Shown piece by piece: positions 26,112-34,809 of a stretch of 64,000 nucleotides of DNA. The translations under genes and the position numbers were made by a program. Within the stretch, counting starts at the first letter, position 1. The number at the start of each line of letters is the position of its first letter. Location of the stretch: contig JAAHFP010000028.1 in NCBI GenBank assembly GCA_010672925.1, positions 24,385-88,384 of the forward strand, read 5' to 3'. Below the pieces are notes generated by a model. That model made no database searches and was not told where the DNA came from. It saw only the letters and a list, made by a program, of their open reading frames with translations. The stretch is from Symploca sp. SIO1C2. GTDB lineage: Bacteria > Cyanobacteriota > Cyanobacteriia > Cyanobacteriales > Coleofasciculaceae.

Positions 26112-26500
26112 TCAATCTTTCCCTTGGGCTTCAATGTAATGAATGAATAGTTGAGCTGGCAACGTTACCAGCCATAGATACAAACAGGAGCCCTAGTCCA
26201 CATACTAGGAAGTTTCATCAACTCAGGAAACTCTTTTCGTAAGAATCTAGCAGTACGCCCCTTGATTCGATGCATTAATTTTGATGGGGCTATATCAGGT
26301 GGGCTATTAATAAACAGGTGAACGTGTTCTGGCTCTATAGCAAGCGTCAGAACTTCACAATCGAGCTCTCGTGCCACGTCATGAATCAGTACATCTAATC
26401 GTTGTTTAACGCTACCCGTTAAAACTTTTCGTCTTCTGCGAACAATCCAGCAGAAGTGATAATTCACTCTTTGAAACCGAATGGTTGGGAGTTCAACCAT
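26112..26500 (-). pseudogene. tnpA: IS200/IS605 family TnpA (Y1 transposase), frameshifted
   Basis: The intact part runs from about MVELPTIRFQRVNYHFCWIV to LPSMWTR and contains the HUH motif in EPEHVHLFI. The first frame then reads APVCIYGW and stops at 26165. The expected C-terminus is still there in other frames: AGNVASSTIH, then after another shift HYIEAQGKD followed by TGA, which supplies the catalytic tyrosine motif (HYIE). Two single-base changes, near 26174 and 26134, therefore break the gene. The open frame extends upstream to a TTG at 26587 but that part is probably left-end DNA. The single-strand transposase is inactive as read. Confidence 0.85.
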
Positions 26501-26593
26501 AGGCGTAGGAGATGTCAGACGGGCTGAGCCTGCAATCTCTTTCTGATGCCTGAATCCCACGCGAAACACGCCGTGGGAGTGGCTCAAAATTGT

Positions 26594-27769
26594 TTATGCA
26601 CAACAGCTTAATGCAAGTTCTGGCATCCAACGCTCTAAAACTTGCTTGAGAACCATTGCCGTCCAGTCTACATCTGCTTCTGTGGTATCTCTTCCCAAAG
26701 TGAGGCGGATACCTCCCAAAGCAGCTGATTCACTATAGCCCATTGCTAGTAATATGGGACTAGGACTGAGTTTACCACTGTGACAGGCAGAACCAGCACT
26801 AATACCAATCCCAGCTAGGTTTAACTGGCGTACCATCGTTTTACCGGTGACTGTTGGGGAGCAAGAAGGATTATGGTTAATACAAAAACTGACATGATGA
26901 GGTAAGCGGTGCAACCGAGAGCCTGTAGGCTTTAAGTAAGGAGTATCAGCCAACTGCTCAAAGAAGCGATCGCGCAACTTAATCAACCGGGGTGTTTCTG
27001 TTACCATTTCCGCTTCCGCTAGTTCCGCTGCTAAACCCAAGCCAACAATGGCTGGCACTGCCTGGGTTCCAGAGCGCAATCCCAATTCCTGTCCCCCACC
27101 CGATAGAAGTGGTACTAATTCGACACCGGGACGGATATAGAGGGCTCCGGCTCCTTGAACTCCGTAAATTTTATGGCTAGAGATCGAGAGTAAGTCTACT
27201 GGTAGCTGTTGTACATCAATGGGTAGACGTCCGGCAACTTGCACTGCATCGGTATGGAACAAGATACCACGTTCGCAAGTAATTTGACTAAGGGCATCAA
27301 TTGGTTGCAGTGTACCAACTTCACTTTGACCGTAAATTATCGATACTAGTACTGTATTGGGCTGTATTGCTGCTTCTAGATCATTAGGATTAACTCTTCC
27401 CTGACTATCCACTGGCAAGCGCGTCACTTCCCAACCCCACTGCTCAAGCAAATTTACTGGCTGAGCGATCGCCGAATGTTCCACACTAGAAATAATTATA
27501 TGCTGAGGCCATCTATAGCGGTGAGCAACCCCCATGATTGCCAGGTTATCTGCCTCAGTACCGCCAGAGGTAAACATAACTGACTCAGCAGGAGCATTAA
27601 TCAACCCAGCTACCTGCATTCTTGCCCTTTCCACCATCGTTGCCGAGCGCTGACCCCATTCATGTAGGCTGGAAGGATTGCCCCACTGTTGAGTTAGAAC
27701 TTCTTGCAGGGCAGTAATTATTTCCGGGCGTGGTGGGGTTGTGGCGCTGTAGTCGAGATAAATTTGCAT
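26594..27769 (-). CDS. cysteine desulfurase (NifS/IscS family)
   Basis: 391 aa, aminotransferase class V. PLP-binding lysine K200 in SISSHKIYGVQG; active-site cysteine C329 in SAGSACHSG; N-terminal signature IYLDYSATTPPRPEI. It removes sulfur from cysteine to supply Fe-S cluster and other sulfur pathways. The usual NNE(V/I)GT motif reads YGQSEVGTLQ here. It is not in an isc, suf or nif cluster. It ends 7 bp before the IS200 remnant. Confidence 0.94.
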   Translation of the reverse strand: MQIYLDYSATTPPRPEIITALQEVLTQQWGNPSSLHEWGQRSATMVERARMQVAGLINAPAESVMFTSGGTEADNLAIMGVAHRYRWPQHIIISSVEHSAIAQPVNLLEQWGWEVTRLPVDSQGRVNPNDLEAAIQPNTVLVSIIYGQSEVGTLQPIDALSQITCERGILFHTDAVQVAGRLPIDVQQLPVDLLSISSHKIYGVQGAGALYIRPGVELVPLLSGGGQELGLRSGTQAVPAIVGLGLAAELAEAEMVTETPRLIKLRDRFFEQLADTPYLKPTGSRLHRLPHHVSFCINHNPSCSPTVTGKTMVRQLNLAGIGISAGSACHSGKLSPSPILLAMGYSESAALGGIRLTLGRDTTEADVDWTAMVLKQVLERWMPELALSCCA

Positions 27770-27849
27770 AGCTATTCAGGCAACGAACTTTCTTTCCTTC
27801 AGCATATAGTTTCTCCAAACCTCAAGCTTACAGGATTGAGAGATGGGGA

Positions 27850-28163
27850 GCTTCCGGGAGCTGGGGGAGCTGGGGGAGCTTCCGGGAGCTGGGGGAGCTT
27901 CCGGGAGCTTCCGGGAGCTGGGGGAGCTTCCGGGAGCTTCCGGGAGCTTCCGGGAGCTGGGGGAGCTTCCGGGAGCTTCCGGGAGCTGGGGGAGCTTCCG
28001 GGAGCTTCCGGGAGCTTCCGGGAGCTTCCGGGAGCTGGGGGAGCTGGGGGAGCTGGGGGAGCTGGGGGAGCTGGGGGAGCTGGGGGAGCTGAGGAAGCTG
28101 GGGGAGCTGAGGGAGCTTCCGGGAGCTGAGGGAGCTGAGGAAGCTGAGGAAGCTGAGGAAAAA
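27850..28163. repeat. minisatellite of GGGAGCTTCC and GGGAGCTGG units
   Basis: More than 300 bp of decamers (GGGAGCTTCC) and nonamers (GGGAGCTGG, GGGAGCTGA, GGAAGCTGA) in mixed order, then AAACAAC heptamers up to the stop of the next gene. The same nonamer forms the core of several inverted-repeat elements in this window. All three frames on both strands are open here, so long spurious ORFs appear; none is credible. Confidence 0.95.
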
Positions 28164-28209
28164 CCTCCAATTCCCAAACGACAAACAACAAACAACAAAC
28201 AACAAATGA

Positions 28210-28590
28210 CTAACATCCCGGTTTATCGACGTTATAGTCCTCGTGAGACAAAACCGCTTGGGGTATATACTGGCTACCCTGAGCTTTACAGAGCATTCGA
28301 TAGTTTCTAGTAACAGGGATACTGATGATGTAGCGGTTGTGGCGCAGCCGCTTGCCATTATATTCCCTGTAGTTCTTCTGATGTTCTAAGCCAGCAATAA
28401 TTTCACGAGCTTTGACTACCACAGGTCGAGGCAGACTACTCAAGTCAATAGGATCCTCGGCAAAAGTGGACTCCCATTCCTGTTTTTGCTGTTTTTTCTC
28501 TTCCCGTACTTTGTCTTGTTGCTGACAACGGTGGCAGGTTTGACCATACCCCTTATGACCGCACGGGAATGTTTTTCTTCTTCTGGGCAT
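28210..28590 (-). CDS. small zinc-knuckle protein with possible RelE/ParE-like C-terminus
   Basis: 126 aa from the ATG at 28590 (MPRRRKTFPCGHKGYGQTC); a GTG nine codons upstream is also possible. The N-terminus has C-G-H...C-H-R-C, a likely zinc-binding knuckle, matching a cyanobacterial zinc-binding DUF family (I believe DUF7682; not certain). A basic linker and then a segment PRPVVVKAREIIAGLEH...RYIISIPVTRNYRMLC...LSHEDYN follow, which resembles the beta-sheet core of RelE/ParE-type proteins (inference). No antitoxin gene is adjacent. The function is unknown. Confidence 0.75.
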   Translation of the reverse strand: MPRRRKTFPCGHKGYGQTCHRCQQQDKVREEKKQQKQEWESTFAEDPIDLSSLPRPVVVKAREIIAGLEHQKNYREYNGKRLRHNRYIISIPVTRNYRMLCKAQGSQYIPQAVLSHEDYNVDKPGC

Positions 28591-29010
28591 AGGACTGTGG
28601 TACGGTTCCAAGCCCACAACCGCGCAGTGATGCTACCCTGTGAGCAATTCCCCTAATTAACTCTCTTGGAACTTGACGAGCAATTTTGTTCGCCTGCAAT
28701 TGATCTTACATTTAATGAGGGCTAGTCTTTGCGGATTTTTCCGTTTGACCAGAACGATCCCTCAATAGTAGCTAAAAGCTTTTTTATTCAACCTAATACA
28801 ATAGCATAACGCAGCAACATTTGTTATTTATGTAAAAAATGTTACCTCACTCATGATGACTAAACAAGGGGCTTAAGCCCCCTTGCCTCAGCTTCCCTAC
28901 CGACTGTTTTAAACAGTTGGGCTGCTATAGTTGCGTTTATCGTTAATTTTTGCTATTATTACTGGATAATGGAGAAGTTGTGCACCTGTAAGGATTAGTA
29001 GAGAAAATTC
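28591..29010. other. intergenic region with palindromes
   Basis: 420 bp without a gene. It has a GGGGCTTAAGCCCC palindrome at about 28864-28885 (same motif as at 40928-40949) and a small ACTGTTT-T-AAACAGT hairpin at about 28904-28918. AT-rich promoter-like sequence precedes the PLD gene. Confidence 0.6.
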
Positions 29011-30636
29011 TTGTCTTCCCATTCCTGGTATTTTTCGGTTGCTTTGCTGATGGCATTGAACCTTCTCGGCTGTCAACAGCTAGATGCCCAGAAGCTTGAA
29101 CGTCCAGATCCTTTACCTCAAGATACTTTTGTCGAAGCTTACTTTAACCATACTCAGTCAACAGATTATCAAGAACCTTACCGAGGATTGAAGCGTTCAG
29201 GGGATGATTTAGAGAAACTGATAGTAGACGCGATCGCTTCGGCTCAATCAACGGTGGATGTGGCAGTACAAGAGTTGCGCTTACCGAAGATTGCCCAGGC
29301 TCTAGCAGAACGTCACCAAGCTGGAGTTAAAGTAAGGGTAATCTTAGAAAATAACTACAGTCGCCCTTGGAGTGAGCTCACAAAGGCAGAAATAACTAAA
29401 TTGCCTTCGAGAGAGCGGGGGAAATATGATGAAGCGGTGAAGCTGATCGACCGTAATAACGATACTCAACTGAGTCCTACGGAAATTAACCAAGGAGATG
29501 CTCTGGTAATTCTGCGTAATGCGGGAGTGCCAATTATTGACGATACAGCCGATGGTTCAAAAGGTAGTGGCTTAATGCACCATAAGTTTCTGGTTATCGA
29601 TGGACGCAGATTACTGGTTACCTCAGCTAACTTTACTACTAGTGGCATACATGGAGATTTCGCTGCCCCTAACAGTCGCGGTAATGCCAATAACTTACTG
29701 AAAATTGAGAGTTCTGAACTGGTTACTGCCTTTACCCAAGAGTTTAACTTGATGTGGGGAGATGGTCCTAGTGGCAAGCCAGATAGCCGGTTTGGTCTCA
29801 AAAAGTCCTTGCGACCACCTCAGCAGGTTAAACTAGGAAATACAACGATTTCTGTACAATTTTCCCCAATTTCCCCAACCCAGCCTTGGAGTCAGAGTAG
29901 TAATGGTTTAATTAGTAAAACCCTCACTACTGCTAACCAAAGTATCGACTTAGCCTTGTTTGTCTTCTCGGAGCAACGGTTGGCAGATACCTTAGCGATT
30001 ACCCATCAACGGGGAGTTCAAATCAGAACTCTTATTGATCCCAGCTTTGCTTACCGCTACTACAGCGAAGGCTTGGATTTAATGGGGGTAGCTTTGAGTA
30101 ATAAATGTCAATACGAAGCCGATAACCGCCCTTGGCAGCAGCCCATTACTACGGTTGGTGTACCCCAATTACCCCAGGGAGACCTCTTGCATCACAAGTT
30201 TGGTATTATAGATGCTCAAACGGTGATTACCGGTTCTCACAATTGGTCAGCAGCGGCAAATCATCAGAATGATGAGACAGTATTGGTAATTAATAGTTCT
30301 ACTGTTGCTGCTCATTTTAAGAGAGAGTTTGAGCGCCTTTACAGTAATTCGGTGCTAGGGGTGCCAGTTGCGGTGCAAGAGAAGATTAAGGAACAGCAAC
30401 AACAATGTACCGAAATAACTCAGGCAGATAGTAATGTATCAACTGGAGAGCTGGTTAATCTTAACACAGCTAGTCAGAAGGAATTAGAAACCTTGCCGGG
30501 AATTGGACCAAAACTAGCCCAGCGAATTATCACCGCACGGCAGCAGAAGCAATTTACTTCTTTAGAAGACCTTGATAATGTGTCCGGGGTCGGGCCAAAT
30601 TTGTTGCAGAAGTTAGATGGACGAGTTAGTTGGTAA
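29011..30636 (+). CDS. lipoprotein with two phospholipase D domains, EF-hand and helix-hairpin-helix
   Basis: 541 aa, TTG start; an in-frame stop precedes it and the next ATG would truncate the signal peptide. Lipobox LLGC (C21) predicts an outer-face lipoprotein. Two HKD motifs, H190-K192-D197 (LMHHKFLVID) and H394-K396-D401 (LLHHKFGIID), define a PLD-superfamily enzyme acting on phosphodiesters (phospholipid or DNA). Between the first strand and HKD1 lies an EF-hand loop DRNNDTQLSPTE (147-158). The C-terminal 60 residues (VNLNTASQKELETLPGIGPKLAQRI) are a ComEA-type double helix-hairpin-helix that binds DNA. The combination suggests a surface nuclease, perhaps in DNA uptake or degradation. 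Confidence 0.9.
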   Translation: MSSHSWYFSVALLMALNLLGCQQLDAQKLERPDPLPQDTFVEAYFNHTQSTDYQEPYRGLKRSGDDLEKLIVDAIASAQSTVDVAVQELRLPKIAQALAERHQAGVKVRVILENNYSRPWSELTKAEITKLPSRERGKYDEAVKLIDRNNDTQLSPTEINQGDALVILRNAGVPIIDDTADGSKGSGLMHHKFLVIDGRRLLVTSANFTTSGIHGDFAAPNSRGNANNLLKIESSELVTAFTQEFNLMWGDGPSGKPDSRFGLKKSLRPPQQVKLGNTTISVQFSPISPTQPWSQSSNGLISKTLTTANQSIDLALFVFSEQRLADTLAITHQRGVQIRTLIDPSFAYRYYSEGLDLMGVALSNKCQYEADNRPWQQPITTVGVPQLPQGDLLHHKFGIIDAQTVITGSHNWSAAANHQNDETVLVINSSTVAAHFKREFERLYSNSVLGVPVAVQEKIKEQQQQCTEITQADSNVSTGELVNLNTASQKELETLPGIGPKLAQRIITARQQKQFTSLEDLDNVSGVGPNLLQKLDGRVSW

Positions 30637-30637
30637 A

Positions 30638-30810
30638 AAGAATTAAGAATTAAGAATTAAGAATTAAGAATTGAGAATTGGGAAGGTCGAAGGTAGAAGG
30701 TCGAATTGAGAAAGTTAGCGATCGCGTAATATCAATTCCGGCTACATTGGAATAATATTCATGATGTAGGGGCGCAAAGCTTGCGCCCACCAGTTAGCGT
30801 AGGGTACTGT
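30638..30810. repeat. AAGAATT heptamers and hairpin
   Basis: AAGAATT units directly after the PLD gene stop (to about 30675), then AGGTCGA units. GGGCGCAA-AGC-TTGCGCCC, an 8-bp perfect hairpin, is at 30770-30788. No gene. Confidence 0.8.
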
Positions 30811-30926
30811 TATATCAAGTTCGGATAAACAGTTATAATTTCCTTCTCCCTTGCAACTTTCTTTCTTCCCTCCTGCCTCCTGCCTTCTTGCCACCGAAGT
30901 GTAAGTATTCAACCGAACTTGATATT
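30811..30926. mobile_element. MITE-like element, ATATCAAGTTCGG family, copy 3
   Basis: Terminal inverted repeats TATATCAAGTTCGG and CCGAACTTGATATTA, 116 bp, core of CTTCCCTCCTGCCTCCTGCC heptamer-like units. The most complete member; relatives at 4170-4323, 14687-14785 and, within coding sequence, 43635-43796. Confidence 0.8.
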
Positions 30927-30979
30927 AGCGATCGCGTAACGCACCATCCCTTGCTGCTACGATTACATTTGTTGGGTAA

Positions 30980-31085
30980 TATCGCAACCGCCAGGGCAGT
31001 TAGGACAATGCCAAATGCTGAAACCTTTACCTGTCAATCTTTTCCCTTCTGCCTTCTGCCCTCTGCCCTCTGCCTTTTGCTATAT
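30980..31085. mobile_element. MITE-like element, TATAGCAATCGCC family, copy 1
   Basis: Begins TATCGCAACCGCCAGGGC and ends CCTTTTGCTATATA, with a TTAGGACAATGCC segment and CTTCTGCCCTCTGCC units inside. The reverse-orientation relative is 41396-41504; a third variant is 40880-40974. Confidence 0.65.
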
Positions 31086-31120
31086 ACGTGAGCCCAACTC
31101 ACAAAAACAAGCGATAAAAC

Positions 31121-31753
31121 ATGACTACACTTCAAGCAAGCAACATATCCCTAAAAGAGGTTCATCAGCTTTTGGGATTAAAGAGACAGTACAATGGCTC
31201 ATTTGTACCCTTATTATCCCTAGAGCCTTTAACAGAATTTGAACAACAAGAATTACGGAAAATTAGGGATTACTTTGAAAATTACTTAGATAACAACAAA
31301 GCCTCTGAAGGGCAAGTGAAGTTAGTCGCCATCAGTCCTTTACTAAGACTGGCTGGCTTTTTTGCAGATGGTATCGAAATTAAGGTAGAAGAAGGGATAG
31401 CCCGTATTGAGGTTCAATCGGAAGACCTGCTCATTAGCGGACGTTTTGACATTCTGGCCATTAACCAGGAAAAGTCCAGTAGAGAGAATCAAGATTTTTG
31501 GGTATTAGTAATTGAAAGCAAAGAAAGTTTAGCTTCAACGATCGCAGGGTTACCTCAGGTATTAACTTACGCTTACTCCAGCCTAAAACATCAACCAACA
31601 GTTTGGGGATTAGTTACCAACGGAGCAAGTTATCAGTTTATTTATATGCAACAAGGAAATCCACCAACTTATCAATATATGCCTGAGTTAAATTTACTTA
31701 ATGATAGCAGTTTAATGCAGCTGCTCCAAGTTCTCAAAGCGATCTGTGAGTAG
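31121..31753 (+). CDS. PD-(D/E)xK-like protein related to type I restriction HsdR N-terminus
   Basis: 210 aa. A nuclease-like core is visible: GRFDILAINQ...FWVLVIESKESLASTIAGLPQVLTYAYSS, i.e. D...E-x-K followed by the Q-x3-Y motif of HsdR-type nucleases. Such short proteins are widespread in cyanobacteria and often labelled restriction endonuclease subunit R, but helicase, methylase and specificity subunits are missing here. A paralogue is at 60751-61395. The start is ATG without a clear ribosome site. A real restriction role is doubtful. Confidence 0.8.
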   Translation: MTTLQASNISLKEVHQLLGLKRQYNGSFVPLLSLEPLTEFEQQELRKIRDYFENYLDNNKASEGQVKLVAISPLLRLAGFFADGIEIKVEEGIARIEVQSEDLLISGRFDILAINQEKSSRENQDFWVLVIESKESLASTIAGLPQVLTYAYSSLKHQPTVWGLVTNGASYQFIYMQQGNPPTYQYMPELNLLNDSSLMQLLQVLKAICE

Positions 31754-31878
31754 TATAGGAAAAGGCAGAGGGCAGGAGGCAGAAGTTAGCGATCGCGTAA
31801 CACACCATCCCTTGCTAAGGTAAACCAATATTCCTTTACAAATGACCAATGACAAACAACCAACAACAAACAACAATT

Positions 31879-34809
31879 TCAAGGCGCTCCTATGCGAAAT
31901 TGCAGGGTAAAAACATTATCTTGAACTGATAAATCATTGCCCAAAGGGTCACTGCCATAACTGTACTGTTGATTTTGCCAATTAGCTGAAAGGGTGGGGC
32001 TATTGTAACTATCTCCTAGTCGCCACAATATACTGGCTCCATAAGGAGAGCGACTGGTATTTTCATCAATCGGAGCCCAGTAAGCAGATAGACGCAAGTT
32101 CTTAGCCACTTGAACAGTTAAATCAGCTAGGAGTTTGTTCTCATAAGAATTAGGTAAAATATCCCCAAAGGAATTAGTTACTCCCAGAGAAGCGATGCCC
32201 CAGTTGAGACGGGCACTAGCGGTTACCGTACTCCCGGCAGAAGTGCTAACTATGTCACCAATCTGACTTTGCCGGTTGGGGGCATAATTCAAACCAGTGG
32301 CTAAAATTAAATTGGCATTTGGAGCTAAGGATATTGTTTTAGACACACTGCCCCATAACTGACTATAATAATCCTGGTCTGGGTTCAGATACCCAATCCC
32401 TCCTGCCTGAAACTTCCAACCGTCGGGAGTGTTTCTGGTGTAGTCACCCCCGGCATAAGCTTTGACTTTTTCTGAGGCAATTAATCCGGCATAATATCTG
32501 ATGATATTTTGATTACCAGTGATGTTGCCGGTGAAGCTCAGGTGAGGGTCATAATTAGTTTCTTCTCGATAAATACTTTCGTTGACGAAATTCACATCTT
32601 GATTGAAAAAGTCTAAATAAAGCTGTGTATAAAAATTTTGTAGATTAGCAGTGGAAAAAGATTCGTTATTGACGACAGAAATAAATTCTACATTGGACTG
32701 GGAGCCTCCTTCTCCACCACCACTAGAAATCAGTCTTGGCTCACTTAGGGGTTGATAAAAAACTTGCCCCGTTGCCAAACTCCTTTCGATGACTGGAGAA
32801 AGACCAAGCCAAATACTGTTATAATTAGCTGAGGGAATATCACTTAATTGCTTGATGTCATCGGTTAAACTGACTGCCCTGCCAATTCCGGCGGAGTAAA
32901 TGGTAAAACTATTGGTAGGTAGGCGAGTATTGTTGGCAGCGAAGAATAAGTTACGATTAATTTGAGTATTAACAGGATTGGTACTTCCTGATAATTCGGG
33001 AACCACATCCGGAAAGAATTGAGCGACTAGTTGTAGGGCGGTATTTGTGGGGCGGTTTTCGTCTGTACCTAAAATAGTTATACCGCGAATAGTACGCCCT
33101 AAAACTGCTTCTGTATCGTTGGCTTTTACTATTTGTCTGACTTGAGAAAACGTGCCCGCTATGGTATTGTCTACTTCCTCATCTCGCTCGATTTGCGTTT
33201 GTTGCGATTGACTATTACCGGGCAAAGCACCGGTATTGGGAAAAAATAAGTCTAGACCAAGTTCTTGCCCATTAGCACCTCTCTGGAATCCAGGAAGTTG
33301 GATTGCCTCTAAGGATTCTGGGGTGACGACATCACCAACTTGAGAAGTTTGGAAAATGCGAGTCGGTACTAAAAATTGTGGGTCAATACTATCTCGATCT
33401 ACAACTAAACCAGGGGTGTAGGTGCATTGTTGTTCAGTGATAGAATTATCAAAAATACAAGCACCAGTCAAACTAGCTTGTAGTTGGAACCCAGTTAAGG
33501 TTTGGGGTTCGATAGTAGTGGTGGTAACTACTCTTTGACGAGGTACAGTACGCAATCCCAGATAGATTCCCTGTTGGTCTACGGTATAAACATTGGTTTT
33601 GGTTAAACTTTCAGTAATTTTAGAGTCTAGTTTGAGAATGCCAGAAAAAACAGGATCACTGTCGATGGTTTCAGCAACAGTGCCGCTAGCAGAGAAGTTC
33701 CATTCCGTTAGGTGGTTAATGGGGGTATCGTCGAAGGGTAAGGTAGTGGTTAAAGGCTGAACTTGCTCTGCAGGAGCAATTCGAGGAGGAATAATGTAGT
33801 CAGGGTCTTCTGCTACTGGGTTAGGCTCTGATTCGGTACTATTAGGAACAACTCTATTATTTTCGACCATATCCTCAGTCTCGCCAGTCTCAGCAATATC
33901 CTGAGTTTCACTAGTATCCTCAGACTCGGCAATATCTTCAGACTCGGCAATATCTTCAGACTCGACAATATCCTCAGACTCGATAATATCCTGAGTTTCA
34001 CTAGTATCATCGGTCTCGGCAATATCCTGAGTTTCACTAGTATCCTCAGACTCGGCAATATCTTCAGACTCGGCAATATCTTCAGACTCGGCAATATCTT
34101 CAGTTTCGACAATATCCTCAGTTTCGACAATATCCTCAGTTTCGACAATATCCTCAGTTTCGACAATATCTTCAGTCTCGACAATATCCTCAGTTTCAAC
34201 AATATCTTCAGTCTCGACAATATCCTCAGTTTCAACAATATCTTCAGTCTCGACAATATCCTCAGTTTCAACAATATCTTCAGGCTCGACAATATCTTCA
34301 GACTCGACAATATCTTCAGACTCAACAATATCTTCAATCTCGGCAATATCGCCAGTCTCAGCAATATCGCCAGTCTCGACAATATCCTCAGTTTCACCAA
34401 TCTTACGAATCTCACCAATATCACCAGTCTCCCTCAGCTCCCCCAGCTCCCTCAGCTCCCTCAGCTCTCCAATCTCCCTCAGCTCTAACTCCGGAGAGTG
34501 AGCAACTTCTGCCGACCTCGATGTTCTTCTTAATTCAGAAGAAGAATCATATATATACTCAGGTTCGCTAACACTATTACCTGGTAGCGAGTTTGGTAGC
34601 TCAACTGCTGACTCCTCTGAGTTATTCCTATCAGAAGAAAACGAAAATTCATCAGGGTTAGCATCTACTGCTTCCTCTGAATTGGTTCTTGCTACTCCCT
34701 TTAAGGGAAACATGATGCCGAGTAGCGCGAAACAACTGACTAAGATAGGGTTGATAATTGCCTCAATCTTTGATGAGTCACTCTGGTTTGGAGTATCCAG
34801 CCTAGTCAC
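31879..34809 (-). CDS. large exported repeat protein with beta-rich C-terminus, unknown function
   Basis: 976 aa. GTG start supported by a strong TAAGGAGGT ribosome site. An N-terminal hydrophobic segment (ILVSCFALLGIMFPLKGVA) is a probable signal peptide. Residues about 105-130 (LRELRELGELRE) are encoded by the same nonamer found in intergenic elements. Residues about 130-310 are hexapeptide repeats around ETEDIV with ESEDIA and ETQDIA variants. The C-terminal 600 residues have alternating strands and aromatic turns (GGDYTRNTPDGWKFQAGGIGYL) like an outer-membrane or surface beta protein. I recognise no family. A decayed copy of its 5' end follows upstream at 35006-35278. Confidence 0.8.
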   Translation of the reverse strand: MTRLDTPNQSDSSKIEAIINPILVSCFALLGIMFPLKGVARTNSEEAVDANPDEFSFSSDRNNSEESAVELPNSLPGNSVSEPEYIYDSSSELRRTSRSAEVAHSPELELREIGELRELRELGELRETGDIGEIRKIGETEDIVETGDIAETGDIAEIEDIVESEDIVESEDIVEPEDIVETEDIVETEDIVETEDIVETEDIVETEDIVETEDIVETEDIVETEDIVETEDIVETEDIAESEDIAESEDIAESEDTSETQDIAETDDTSETQDIIESEDIVESEDIAESEDIAESEDTSETQDIAETGETEDMVENNRVVPNSTESEPNPVAEDPDYIIPPRIAPAEQVQPLTTTLPFDDTPINHLTEWNFSASGTVAETIDSDPVFSGILKLDSKITESLTKTNVYTVDQQGIYLGLRTVPRQRVVTTTTIEPQTLTGFQLQASLTGACIFDNSITEQQCTYTPGLVVDRDSIDPQFLVPTRIFQTSQVGDVVTPESLEAIQLPGFQRGANGQELGLDLFFPNTGALPGNSQSQQTQIERDEEVDNTIAGTFSQVRQIVKANDTEAVLGRTIRGITILGTDENRPTNTALQLVAQFFPDVVPELSGSTNPVNTQINRNLFFAANNTRLPTNSFTIYSAGIGRAVSLTDDIKQLSDIPSANYNSIWLGLSPVIERSLATGQVFYQPLSEPRLISSGGGEGGSQSNVEFISVVNNESFSTANLQNFYTQLYLDFFNQDVNFVNESIYREETNYDPHLSFTGNITGNQNIIRYYAGLIASEKVKAYAGGDYTRNTPDGWKFQAGGIGYLNPDQDYYSQLWGSVSKTISLAPNANLILATGLNYAPNRQSQIGDIVSTSAGSTVTASARLNWGIASLGVTNSFGDILPNSYENKLLADLTVQVAKNLRLSAYWAPIDENTSRSPYGASILWRLGDSYNSPTLSANWQNQQYSYGSDPLGNDLSVQDNVFTLQFRIGAP
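33880..34495 (-). repeat. in-gene 18-bp repeat array plus nonamer block
   Basis: Roughly thirty 18-bp units (complement of GAAACTGAGGATATTGTC and variants) encoding ETEDIV-type hexapeptides, next to a block of CAGCTCCCT nonamers (about 34428-34495), the intergenic repeat read in a coding frame. Adjacent units are identical in places, indicating recent expansion. Confidence 0.93.

Noticed and set aside
27704..28358. Overlapping 130-176-aa ORFs rich in ELG/APG or SSP residues
   Set aside because: Encoded almost entirely by the GGGAGCTGG/GGGAGCTTCC minisatellite, which lacks stops in every frame.
33813..34424. 203-aa frame of repeated ILSRLKILLKLR residues on the same strand as the 976-aa gene
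   Set aside because: Alternative frame of the 18-bp repeat; the other frame continues into a long protein with signal peptide, strong ribosome site and non-repetitive C-terminus.
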